A stretch of DNA of 59,893 nt, taken from NCBI RefSeq assembly GCF_030695125.1, contig NZ_JAUYTP010000084.1, positions 1 through 59,893 on the forward strand, read 5' to 3'. Of the stretch, positions 9,094 to 17,511 are shown piece by piece. The notes under the pieces were generated by a model. It saw only the letters and a program-made list of their open reading frames with translations. It made no database searches and was not told where the DNA came from. Within the stretch, counting starts at the first letter, position 1. Each line of letters opens with the position of its first letter. This DNA comes from Allobosea sp. (GTDB lineage Bacteria; Pseudomonadota; Alphaproteobacteria; Rhizobiales; Beijerinckiaceae). Position numbers and translations under genes: made by a program.

Positions 9094-10659
9094 TCACTTC
9101 TTCTCGACGTTCCAGAACACCGGCGCCGGCGCCGTCAGGATGCCGGTCAGGCGGGTGCGCGCCGCGATCGGGACATTGTACTGGCCGAGATGGACATGGG
9201 TGACGATCTCGCGCCAGCGCATCTGCACGGCCTCTGCGATCGCCTTCTGCTTGGCCGGATCGGGCTCGCGGGCGAAGTCGTCGCGCAGCTTCTCCATCTG
9301 CGCGTCGCAGGGCCAGCCGAAGGCGGCCTTGTCGCAGCTCGCATTGAAGAAGCCGGCCATCACCGGATTGAGAATGTCGGCCGAGACCCAGGAGGTCTGC
9401 ATCAGGTTCCAGCCGCCCTTGTCGACCGGGTCCTTGCGGACGCGGCGCGACACCACGGTCTGCCAGTCGGAGGACTGCATATCGACCTTGAAGCCGCCCT
9501 TCTCGAGCAGCTGCTTGGCGACGGGCCCGAGATTGGTCAGCGACTGCAGGTCGGTCGAGTGCAGCAGCACGATCGGCTTGCCGTCATAGCCGGCCTCCTT
9601 GAGCAGTTCCTGCGACTTCTTGAAGTTCGATTCGAGCAGCCCCTCCATGCCCTTCTCGGAGGCGAGCTGCGTGCCGCAGACGAACATCGCCTTGCAGACG
9701 TTGTAGTATTCCGGGTTGCCGACGGTCGCCTCGAGGAAGTCCTTCTGGTTGAGCGCATAGGTCACGGCCTGCCGGATCTTCGGATTGTCGAAGGGCGGCT
9801 GCGTGTGGTTGAACCGCATCGTGTATTGCAGGCCGAGCGGGTTGTAGTTCCACAGCTTGATGTTCTTATCGCCGGCCAGGAGCGGGATCAGGTCGAAGGC
9901 CGGCTGCTCGACCATGTCGATCTCGCCGGCGAGCAGGGCGTTGACCGCCTGCTGCTGGTCGGACATTGCGAGCCACTCGATGCGATCGACCTTGGCGACC
10001 TTGCCGCCGGCCAGGCCCGAAGCGGGTTCAGCGCGCGGCTTGTAGTCCTTGAACTTGGTGTAGACGATCTTGTCGCCCGGCTTCCACTCATCGAGCTTCA
10101 GCACGAAGGGTCCCGAGCCGACGAATTCCGAGATCTGGGTGTTGGGGTCGGTCTTCGCCACGCGCTCGGGCATCATGAACGGCACGTTCGACGACGGCTT
10201 GCCGAGGCCGAAAATCAACAGGCCCGTCGGGGACTTCAGCTTCACCGTGAAGGTCTTGGCGTCGTCGGCGGTGATCGTGTCGACGAAGGTCATCAGCTTC
10301 TGGCCGACGGGGTCCTTGGCCGACCAGCGCGTGATCGAGGCGATGCAGTCGGCAGTGGTGACCGGCTTGCCGTCATGCCAGGTGAGGCCGTCGCGCAGCG
10401 TGAACTTGTACGTCAGCTTGTCCGGCGATTCCGTGAAGCTATCGACCATCTGCGGCTTGATGTTGCCGGCCTCGTCCATCGAGAACAGCGTGTCGTAGAT
10501 CATGTAGCCGTGGTTGCGGACGATATAGGCCGTCGTCCAGATCGGATCGACGATCTTCACGTCGGAATGCATGACGATCTTCAAGGTCTGCGCCTGCGCG
10601 AGCGAGGCTCCGGCGACGATCGCGCAAGCGGCCGCCAGTGTCTTCAAACGCAATGTCAT
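9094..10659 (-). CDS. peptide ABC transporter substrate-binding protein (SBP family 5)
   Basis: A 521-residue periplasmic binding protein with a Sec signal peptide (cleavage after the AQA near residue 23). The mature part is a family 5 extracellular solute-binding domain with the typical motifs DEAGNIKPQMVDSF and LRDGLTWHDGKPVT. It captures di- or oligopeptides for the transporter encoded downstream. First gene of the transporter operon; the downstream gap with a dyad repeat may set the expected excess of binding protein. Confidence 0.95.
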   Translation of the reverse strand: MTLRLKTLAAACAIVAGASLAQAQTLKIVMHSDVKIVDPIWTTAYIVRNHGYMIYDTLFSMDEAGNIKPQMVDSFTESPDKLTYKFTLRDGLTWHDGKPVTTADCIASITRWSAKDPVGQKLMTFVDTITADDAKTFTVKLKSPTGLLIFGLGKPSSNVPFMMPERVAKTDPNTQISEFVGSGPFVLKLDEWKPGDKIVYTKFKDYKPRAEPASGLAGGKVAKVDRIEWLAMSDQQQAVNALLAGEIDMVEQPAFDLIPLLAGDKNIKLWNYNPLGLQYTMRFNHTQPPFDNPKIRQAVTYALNQKDFLEATVGNPEYYNVCKAMFVCGTQLASEKGMEGLLESNFKKSQELLKEAGYDGKPIVLLHSTDLQSLTNLGPVAKQLLEKGGFKVDMQSSDWQTVVSRRVRKDPVDKGGWNLMQTSWVSADILNPVMAGFFNASCDKAAFGWPCDAQMEKLRDDFAREPDPAKQKAIAEAVQMRWREIVTHVHLGQYNVPIAARTRLTGILTAPAPVFWNVEKK

Positions 10660-10750
10660 GGTGCTCTCCCCTCAACGTTTCCGGCTCGATCGACGCGCCT
10701 TGTTCTATGCAGGCACTGTGCCACGGGCGGGCCATGCTCGCCCGGCGTCC

Positions 10751-11887
10751 TCACGCGGTCAACCGCACCAGGAGACCGGCCATCAGCCGCGTCCGCTGCG
10801 CCAGGCTGTCGACCTCGATATGCTCCCCCAGCGTATGATAGCCGGCTCCGAGCAGCCCGAGCCCGTCGAGCGAGGCGATGCCCTCGGCGCCGGTAAAATT
10901 CGCATCCGAGCCGCCTCCGGCCGAGCCATGCTCCAGCGCCCAGCCGAGCTCGGCGGCGACCTCGCGCGCCAGCCCAAACAGCGCCAGCGTCGCCGCATTG
11001 GGCTCCCAGACCGGGCGGGTGACGCCGCGGCTGACGGTGAAGCGCGTGCCGTCGTCATTCTGCAGGCTCAGCGCCAGCATGCGCTCAACGCCGCGGTCGA
11101 GATCCTCCTGCCGTTTGGCCATGCTCAGCGCCTCGGCGCAGCAGGTCGTCGGCACGCAGTTGACCCATTGCCCGCCCTGGATCACGCCGACGCTGAAGGT
11201 GCAGTCGTCATCCGTCATCGCCTCGATCGCGAGCAGTTGCTGCGCCATCATGCTGATCGCGGAGCGGCCGTTCTTGAGCTGCGATCCGGCATGGCTCGGC
11301 CGCCCCTCGGCGAGCAGGTTGAAGCGTGCGATCGCATAGCGCCCGGTGACGACGCCGTTGCCAGGCCGCCCCGGCTCGGGAACCAGGATGAAGCGGTGCC
11401 GGCGCGCCTGCTCGAGGATCAACTCGCGCGTGCCGGGGCTGCCGATCTCCTCGTCGCTGGTGAAGAGCACGCTGACCGGCAGCGGCGTCTCGATGCCCGC
11501 CTTGGCCAACGCGATGATCGCCTGCAACCCGGCATAGGCGCCACCCTTCATGTCGAGGATGCCCGGCCCGTAGCAGCGCCAGCCGTCGCGCCGGAAGGGC
11601 AGCGTCTTCAGCGTGCCGACCGGATGCACCGTGTCGAGATGCGACATCATCAGGATGCCCGGCTCGCCCTGCAGCGGATGCGGGAAGTCGCCGCGCACGC
11701 AGTCGCCGAGCCCGGGCGGGCCGGGAAAGCGCGTGACGCTCGCCCCCGCCGCGACGAGTTCGCTCGCCGCGAAATCCATCATCCGGTTCACGGCCGCGAC
11801 GTCGAAGGTCGGGCTCTCGCATTCGATCCAGGGCCGCAGGCCCGCGAGCAGGCTGTCGAGATCGAGGGGCAGATCGGCGGGGTTCAT
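10751..11887 (-). CDS. M20 family metallopeptidase (carboxypeptidase G2-like)
   Basis: The 378-residue product is a zinc peptidase of the ArgE/DapE/CPG2 group. Metal-ligand motifs are seen: SHLDTVHPVG, LDMKGGAYAGL, TSDEEIGSPG and the late histidine region near YHTLGEH. No signal peptide is visible, so it acts in the cytoplasm. It sits between the peptide importer genes and a second M20 enzyme on the same strand. Cleavage of imported peptides or N-acyl amino acids is the likely role; exact substrate unknown. Confidence 0.9.
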   Translation of the reverse strand: MNPADLPLDLDSLLAGLRPWIECESPTFDVAAVNRMMDFAASELVAAGASVTRFPGPPGLGDCVRGDFPHPLQGEPGILMMSHLDTVHPVGTLKTLPFRRDGWRCYGPGILDMKGGAYAGLQAIIALAKAGIETPLPVSVLFTSDEEIGSPGTRELILEQARRHRFILVPEPGRPGNGVVTGRYAIARFNLLAEGRPSHAGSQLKNGRSAISMMAQQLLAIEAMTDDDCTFSVGVIQGGQWVNCVPTTCCAEALSMAKRQEDLDRGVERMLALSLQNDDGTRFTVSRGVTRPVWEPNAATLALFGLAREVAAELGWALEHGSAGGGSDANFTGAEGIASLDGLGLLGAGYHTLGEHIEVDSLAQRTRLMAGLLVRLTA

Positions 11888-11898
11888 GCGGGGCGCTC

Positions 11899-13059
11899 TC
11901 AGGCTTTGCTGCGCGTTTCGACGAGGCGCGCCAGCAGGCTCGCCCCGATCGGCAGGATGCCGTCATCGAGCACGAAGGCCGGGTTGTGGACCGGCACGCT
12001 GCCGGCGTGTCCCACCCAGGCATAGGCGCCCGGCACCACGCGCAGCATGTCGGCGAAATCCTCGCTGCCCATCACCGGCTTCGGCTCGGTCAGGACGTTG
12101 CCCGCCCCAACGATCTCGGTGGCGACAGCCGCCGTCGCGATCGCTTGCTCGGGATGGTTCACCAGCACGTCGAAGATGCCGCGGATGTCGATGTCGATCT
12201 GCACGCCGAAGGTCAGCGCCATGCCGGCGCAGATCTCGCGCATGCGCTCGCGGATCAGCTTGGCGATCTCGGGCGAGAAGGTTCGCACCGTGCCGGCCAG
12301 CACCGCCTCCTCCGGGATCACGTTATAGGCCGAGCCGGCATGGATCTGCGTGATCGACAGCACCGCCGCCTCGCGCGGATCGGCGTTGCGGCTGACGATC
12401 GTCTGCAGCGCCGCCGCCAGCGAGATCGCGACGATGACCGGGTCGCGCCCGACATGGGGCATGGCGCCATGGCTGCCCTTGCCGGTGATCTTGATGTCGA
12501 AGAAATCCGCGCCCGCCATCGCCGGACCGGGGAAGACCGCGATCTGGCCGGGGTCGAGGTTAGGCGCATTGTGGATGCCGTAGATCTCGTCGCAGGGAAA
12601 GCGCTCGAACAGGTTGTCGGCGAGCATGGCCCGGGCCCCGCCGAGCCCCTCCTCCGCCGGCTGGAACACGAAGATGGCGGTGCCCGCAAATCCACGATTC
12701 TCGGCGAGATAGCGCGCCGCCCCCAGCAGCATCGTGGTGTGGCCGTCATGGCCGCAGGCATGCATCCGGCCCGGAATGGTCGAGCGCCAGGGCAGGTTGG
12801 TGATCTCGTCCATCGGCAGCGCGTCCATGTCGGCGCGCAGGCCGATGCGCCGGCCCGGCCCGCCCGTGCCTTCGAGGATACCGACCACGCCGGTGCCGCC
12901 GATGCCGCGATGCACCTCGATGCCCCAGGCCGCCAGCTTCTCGGCGACAATGCCCGACGTCCGGACCTCCTCGAAGCCGATCTCGGGATGGGCGTGGAGA
13001 TCGCGGCGGATGGCGACGAGCTCGTCCGTGAAGGCCTCGATCGCGGTCAGGGCAGGCAT
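11899..13059 (-). CDS. M20 family amidohydrolase (hippurate hydrolase/aminoacylase-like)
   Basis: About 386 residues with the M20D pattern: RADMDALPM, MHACGHDGHT, QPAEEGLGGA and GSEDFADM. Such enzymes remove N-acyl groups from amino acids. The ATG at 13059 is preferred; a TTG three codons upstream is possible. The stop is 11 bases from the start of the downstream M20 peptidase, so the two are co-transcribed. It belongs to the peptide or amino-acid-conjugate catabolic unit with the importer. Confidence 0.92.
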   Translation of the reverse strand: MPALTAIEAFTDELVAIRRDLHAHPEIGFEEVRTSGIVAEKLAAWGIEVHRGIGGTGVVGILEGTGGPGRRIGLRADMDALPMDEITNLPWRSTIPGRMHACGHDGHTTMLLGAARYLAENRGFAGTAIFVFQPAEEGLGGARAMLADNLFERFPCDEIYGIHNAPNLDPGQIAVFPGPAMAGADFFDIKITGKGSHGAMPHVGRDPVIVAISLAAALQTIVSRNADPREAAVLSITQIHAGSAYNVIPEEAVLAGTVRTFSPEIAKLIRERMREICAGMALTFGVQIDIDIRGIFDVLVNHPEQAIATAAVATEIVGAGNVLTEPKPVMGSEDFADMLRVVPGAYAWVGHAGSVPVHNPAFVLDDGILPIGASLLARLVETRSKA

Positions 13060-13090
13060 GGCAAGCAACTCCGGGAGGGTTGGGGGGCGA

Positions 13091-14590
13091 TCAGCCGAAG
13101 ACGGGGCCGAGCGGCGCGGTGCGCAGGCCCGGGCGCAGATGCTTCCAGGGCAGAACGGAAGGATCGACCGGCATCGGGCCGGGCGCGGCGCAGACCAGAA
13201 TCGAATGCGCGATCGGCTCGAAATCGGCGCGGAAATGCACCGAACTCTTGTTGACGAGGATCGCCTGCTCGGTCGGCTCGATGCCGACCTGCCGGTACAT
13301 CGCCTGGTCGGCCATCTGCGCCTTGCGCGAGGCGACGACGATGCGGACCCCGCCGATCCGCAGCGCCGCGCAGGCCCCGAGATTCATCCGCGATCCCCCG
13401 AAGAACGGGCCGGGCGCCACGAAGCGCCCGTCCGACAACTGCTCGACGACGAACTCGCCTTCGAGCGGGACATCGCCGGGAATGCCGGACTTGGCGCCGA
13501 GCGCAGCCTTGATCGTCGCTCCGACGCCCGCCTCATGCGCCTGGCGCGCCACCTCGGGATCGACGATCAGCCCGATCGCCGCCCGCTGTGCGCCGTTGCG
13601 GACGAGCGCGCGCGCCATGCCCATCGTGTCGGAATCGCCGCCCGCCCCCGGATTGTCCTGCGTGTCGGAGATGACGATCGGCTTTGTCGCTCCTTGCGCC
13701 AGCGCCATCGCAGCCAGCACGCCCTCGTCCGGTGCGAAGACCTTGCCGTTGAAGGCCGCCTCGCTCGCCAGCACGCGCGCCGTCACGGCGTCGGCCGCCC
13801 GGTCGGCGTCGCCTTGCGTCGCGCCATAGGCGACGACCGTCGGCCCGCAATCGGCGAAATCGGCCGCCGGAAAGCCCGGCAGGAAGGACAGCGTCGGCAC
13901 GCTCTCGTCCTCGAGCGCGGCGAGTTCGGCATAGATCGTCGCGCACGGCTCCATCGCGGTGGCCTGCCAGGCGATCGGGATCAGATAGGGGATCTGCCGG
14001 AAGGCCTTCGCGTCACGCTTCGCCGTGCCGATCAGCCGCGCGAGATAGGTTGTCGCGCGGCTCCCCGTCAGGGCCATGTCGACATGGGGGTAGGTCCGGT
14101 AGGCGACGAGCGCATCGGCGCTGTCGACCATCAGCTGCGTGACATTGCCGTGCAGGTCGAGGCTGGCGACGAGCGGCACATTCGGGCCGATGGCGGCGCG
14201 CACCCGCCGCAGCGTCTCGCCCTCCCCGTCGGGAAAGCCCTCCGCCACCATGGCGCCGTGCAGATCGAGATAGACCCCGTCGAGCGGCAGCGCTGCCGTG
14301 ATGGCCTCGACCAGCTCGCTCAGCAGCGTCTCGAAGGCCTCCGCCGTGACATGGGCGGAGGGGCTGGCGGCGCACCACAAGGTCGGCACCATCTCCCAGC
14401 CGAGCCCGCGCGCGGTCTCGACGAAGCCCGATGCGCCGACATTGACGTTGCGCACCGCCTCGAACACGTCCTCGCCTCGCGCCAGCGACGGCCAGCCGCC
14501 CCCTTGGACGAAGGCGTCGAGACCCGCCTTGCTCGGCGCGAAGGTATTGGTCTCGTGCAGGAACCCGCCGAAGGCGATGCGAGGCGACAT
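13091..14590 (-). CDS. M81 family metallopeptidase (MlrC-like)
   Basis: A 499-residue protein of the M81/DUF1485 family, whose founding member MlrC cleaves linear microcystin. The N-terminal motif FGGFLHETNTFAP and the metal-binding YLDLHGAMV and SLDLHGN segments are present, as is the C-terminal MlrC domain. The ATG at 14590 gives the family N-terminus. It is the first gene of a three-peptidase run ahead of the peptide importer. In this setting it probably hydrolyses small, perhaps unusual, peptides; microcystin itself is not implied. Confidence 0.9.
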   Translation of the reverse strand: MSPRIAFGGFLHETNTFAPSKAGLDAFVQGGGWPSLARGEDVFEAVRNVNVGASGFVETARGLGWEMVPTLWCAASPSAHVTAEAFETLLSELVEAITAALPLDGVYLDLHGAMVAEGFPDGEGETLRRVRAAIGPNVPLVASLDLHGNVTQLMVDSADALVAYRTYPHVDMALTGSRATTYLARLIGTAKRDAKAFRQIPYLIPIAWQATAMEPCATIYAELAALEDESVPTLSFLPGFPAADFADCGPTVVAYGATQGDADRAADAVTARVLASEAAFNGKVFAPDEGVLAAMALAQGATKPIVISDTQDNPGAGGDSDTMGMARALVRNGAQRAAIGLIVDPEVARQAHEAGVGATIKAALGAKSGIPGDVPLEGEFVVEQLSDGRFVAPGPFFGGSRMNLGACAALRIGGVRIVVASRKAQMADQAMYRQVGIEPTEQAILVNKSSVHFRADFEPIAHSILVCAAPGPMPVDPSVLPWKHLRPGLRTAPLGPVFG

Positions 14591-14711
14591 GAGGCGGCGG
14601 CTCCGGGCGAACGGCAAGACCGGTGCAGGTCATCACGCCCGCCGGACCGCTTCAAGCGCGAAATCGCGCTGTCTGCCTACACGACGGGCAGTGCCGTTGC
14701 GCCAACCCGCC

Positions 14712-15485
14712 TCATTTTTCGACGAAGGCGCGCTCCACCACATAGGTCGCCGGCGTCGAGCTCGAGCCCTCGACGAAGCCGCGCCCCTCGAGCTGGACCT
14801 TCATGTCCGCGAGCATCGCCGGGCTGCCGCAGAGCATGACGCGGTCATGCGCGGCATCGGCCATCGGCAGACCCAGCGAGCTGAACCAGTCCTCCGAGGC
14901 GAAGAGCTCCGTCACGCGCCCGCGATTGGGATAGTCTTCGCGGGTGACGGTCGGGTGATAGATCAGCTGCGCCGAGACCATCTCGCCGATCAGCTCGTCG
15001 GCCGGCAGGTCCTTGCGGATGAAGCTCTCATAGGCCAGCTCCGAGACCAGTCGCACGCCATGGATCAGGACGATCTTCTCGAAGCGCTCATAGGTCGTGG
15101 GATCGCGGATCAGGCTCATGAAGGGCGCCAGCCCCGTCCCGGTCGAGAGGAAATACAGGTTGCGGCCGGGCAGCAGATTGTCGTGCAGCAGCGTTCCGGT
15201 GGCCTTGCGGCCGATCAGGATCTCGTCGCCGGGCACGATGTTCTGCAACCGCGAGGTCAGCGGCCCGTTGGGCACCTTGATGCTGAGGAACTCGAGTTCG
15301 TCATCGTAGGGCGCACAGGCCATGCTGTAGGCGCGCAGCAGCGGGCGCCCCTCGACCATCAGGCCGATCATCGCGAACTGGCCGGCCTCGAAGCGGAATG
15401 CGGGATTGCGGGTGGTGCGGAAGCTGAACAGCGTGTCGTTCCAGTGATGAACCGACAGGACCTTCTCGACATATTGATTGCTCAT
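14712..15485 (-). CDS. fpr: ferredoxin--NADP(+) reductase
   Basis: The 257-residue protein has an FAD-binding half (RAYSMACAPYDDELEF) and an NADP-binding half (STGTGLAPFMSLIRD, VMLCGSPAML), ending in the typical VERAFVEK. It transfers electrons between NADPH and ferredoxin or flavodoxin. The ATG at 15485 (MSNQYVEKVLSV) is the family start; the frame is open about 110 codons upstream but that part looks non-coding. Monocistronic, with its upstream region shared divergently with pepT. Confidence 0.95.
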   Translation of the reverse strand: MSNQYVEKVLSVHHWNDTLFSFRTTRNPAFRFEAGQFAMIGLMVEGRPLLRAYSMACAPYDDELEFLSIKVPNGPLTSRLQNIVPGDEILIGRKATGTLLHDNLLPGRNLYFLSTGTGLAPFMSLIRDPTTYERFEKIVLIHGVRLVSELAYESFIRKDLPADELIGEMVSAQLIYHPTVTREDYPNRGRVTELFASEDWFSSLGLPMADAAHDRVMLCGSPAMLADMKVQLEGRGFVEGSSSTPATYVVERAFVEK

Positions 15486-15816
15486 GCTCGCTTCTTCCAG
15501 TCCGACCCGTTTCGTTCTGCGGTGCTGATCAGGGCAGATCCGGGCCGTGAGGCAGGCCCGTCTCGATGATGCCGGCCACTCCTCTGCGAAGCGAAGGCCG
15601 AACGCAAGCGGCCCCGTGCCCCGTTTCGCGCCATAACGCGCGAATCTCGAACTGCGTAGCAGGCCTGACCGCAGCAGGCGCCCCCAATGACAGGTTGAGG
15701 CCAGGCACCCAGGCGTCGCATCGTCACCTCGATTTTCGCAACCGGCCTCGCTAAGCGGGAAGCCACCGCCGCACGCCGGACCTGTCGGCGTCCGCACACC
15801 CGCCATCGGAGCGAGC
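15486..15816. other. divergent intergenic region between fpr and pepT
   Basis: About 330 bases separate the divergent starts of the reductase and peptidase T. It must carry both promoters, but I see no clear operator, riboswitch or terminator. A TGATCAG dyad near 15528 lacks a partner -10 element at a sensible spacing for an RpoE promoter. Confidence 0.4.
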
Positions 15817-17055
15817 ATGACCATCCGCGAGCAGTTGATCGAGCGCTTTTTCCGCTATGTCGCGATCGAGAGCCAGAGCGACGCGAACGCCGCGACCCTG
15901 CCGAGCACACCGGGCCAGCAGCGTCTCGCCGATCTGCTGGCGGATGAGCTGCGCGGGCTCGGGCTCGAGAACGTCGTCGTGGATGACCACGCCACCGTCA
16001 CCGCGCTGAAGCGCGGGACGGTTGCGGCCGCCCCCGGGATCGGCTTCATCGCCCATGTCGACACGGTCGATTCCGGCCTCTCGCCGGTCATCCGCCCGCA
16101 GATCCTGCGCTTCGAGGGCCAGGACCTCCGCCTGAATGAACAGCACGACATCTGGTTGCGCGTCGCAGACCATCCCGAGATCACGCGTTGGGCGGGGGAG
16201 GACGTCATCTTCAGCGACGGCACCAGCGTGCTCGGCGCCGACAACAAGGCAGCCATCGCCATCATCATGACCCTTCTGGCGACGCTGGGCCCCGACGACA
16301 GCCATGGTGACATCGCCGTCGCCTTCGTCCCCGACGAGGAGATCGGGCTGCGTGGCGCCAAGGCGCTCGATCTCGCGCGCTTCCCCTGCGACTTCGCCTA
16401 TACGATCGACTGCTGCGAGGTTGGCGAGGTCGTGATCGAGAACTTCAACGCGGCAGGGGGCGAGATCGTCTTCACCGGCGTCAGCGCCCACCCGATGTCG
16501 GCCAAGGGCGTGATGGTCAACCCGCTCCTCATGGCCCATGATTTCATCGCGGCCTTCGACCGCGCCGAGACGCCCGAGCACACCGAGGGCCGCGAAGGCT
16601 ATGTCTGGTTCATCGAGCTGACGGCCCATGCCAGCCAGGCGCATCTCAAGCTCGCCATCCGCGACTTCGACCGGGAGAGCTTCGCGCGCCGCAAGCGCAA
16701 GGTTGCCGAAGTCGCTGACCTGACCGCATCGCGCTATCCGACGGGGCGCGTCTCCTGCACCGTCACCGACACCTATGGCAACATCGCCGACAGCCTCGGC
16801 GAGGATCGCCGCAGCGTCGATCGGCTGCTCGCGGGGATGGCAGAGCTGAAGATCGAGCCGAAGCTGATCCCGATGCGCGGCGGCACGGATGGCGCGGCGC
16901 TGTCGGCACGGGGCCTGCCCACCCCGAACTTCTTCACCGGCGCCTACAACTTCCACTCGCGCTTCGAATTCCTGCCGGTCCCCGCATTCGAGACCTCCTT
17001 CGCGCTCGCGCATGCCATCGTGACAGCGCCGGCCCAGGCGCCCGTCATCAGCTGA
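15817..17055 (+). CDS. pepT: peptidase T (tripeptidase)
   Basis: The 412-residue M20B aminopeptidase releases N-terminal residues from tripeptides in the cytoplasm. The first metal motif is IAHVDTVD, the bridging aspartate is in GADNKAAIAI and the catalytic glutamate pair is in VPDEEIGLRG; the C-terminal histidine lies in NFHSRFE. Length matches PepT (about 410). It adds a fourth peptidase to this peptide-utilisation neighbourhood, although it is on the opposite strand from the importer operon. Confidence 0.95.
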   Translation: MTIREQLIERFFRYVAIESQSDANAATLPSTPGQQRLADLLADELRGLGLENVVVDDHATVTALKRGTVAAAPGIGFIAHVDTVDSGLSPVIRPQILRFEGQDLRLNEQHDIWLRVADHPEITRWAGEDVIFSDGTSVLGADNKAAIAIIMTLLATLGPDDSHGDIAVAFVPDEEIGLRGAKALDLARFPCDFAYTIDCCEVGEVVIENFNAAGGEIVFTGVSAHPMSAKGVMVNPLLMAHDFIAAFDRAETPEHTEGREGYVWFIELTAHASQAHLKLAIRDFDRESFARRKRKVAEVADLTASRYPTGRVSCTVTDTYGNIADSLGEDRRSVDRLLAGMAELKIEPKLIPMRGGTDGAALSARGLPTPNFFTGAYNFHSRFEFLPVPAFETSFALAHAIVTAPAQAPVIS

Positions 17056-17320
17056 GGCGTCGGATGAGCCCCGTCGCGGCGGCGCCATCCGGATCGGGTT
17101 CGCCGCAGGCAAAGCCGGGCGAAAAGGCGTCGCAGCGGGTCCTCGCGCCCACCGCAAGCCGCCGCGCATCGGCGACCCGCTTCAGGAAGGCGAGCTTCCA
17201 GGGGCATGCCTGGGCGCCGGCCATGCCTGAAGCGTCGCCCTGATCGAACAGACACGCGTTGCAGGGCAGCGCGGTGGCGACGCTGGCCGGCCGCGCGTCG
17301 ACGGCGGGGAACACGGTCAT
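17048..17320 (-). CDS. small cysteine-rich hypothetical protein
   Basis: A 90-residue frame starting at ATG 17320 (an upstream in-frame start at 17335 is possible). Third codon positions are strongly G/C, as in the neighbouring real genes, which supports coding. It contains about six cysteines, including CNAC, ACPW, TRCD and FACG, a pattern that could bind a metal. It overlaps the 3' end of pepT by eight bases in convergent orientation. No family is recognised. Confidence 0.6.
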   Translation of the reverse strand: MTVFPAVDARPASVATALPCNACLFDQGDASGMAGAQACPWKLAFLKRVADARRLAVGARTRCDAFSPGFACGEPDPDGAAATGLIRRLS

Positions 17321-17511
17321 GATCAAGGTGTCCAACAGGCGGGCAGAGCGATGACGCCAAGCATTGCCATGTCAAAGCTGACCACCGTCTTAACCAAACC
17401 CCACATATTGACGGAACGTAATGAGCACTGCCGGATTGGATGGCTGGGACCACAACTTGATGTTAACCGCAGCCGCGGATCGTGCTGGCATCCGGCCCGC
17501 AAGGACACCCT

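Noticed and set aside
12734..14839. 701-codon plus-strand frame opposite the M20 and M81 genes
   Set aside because: It is an antisense shadow. The minus strand carries clear M81 and M20 catalytic motifs, while this frame shows none.
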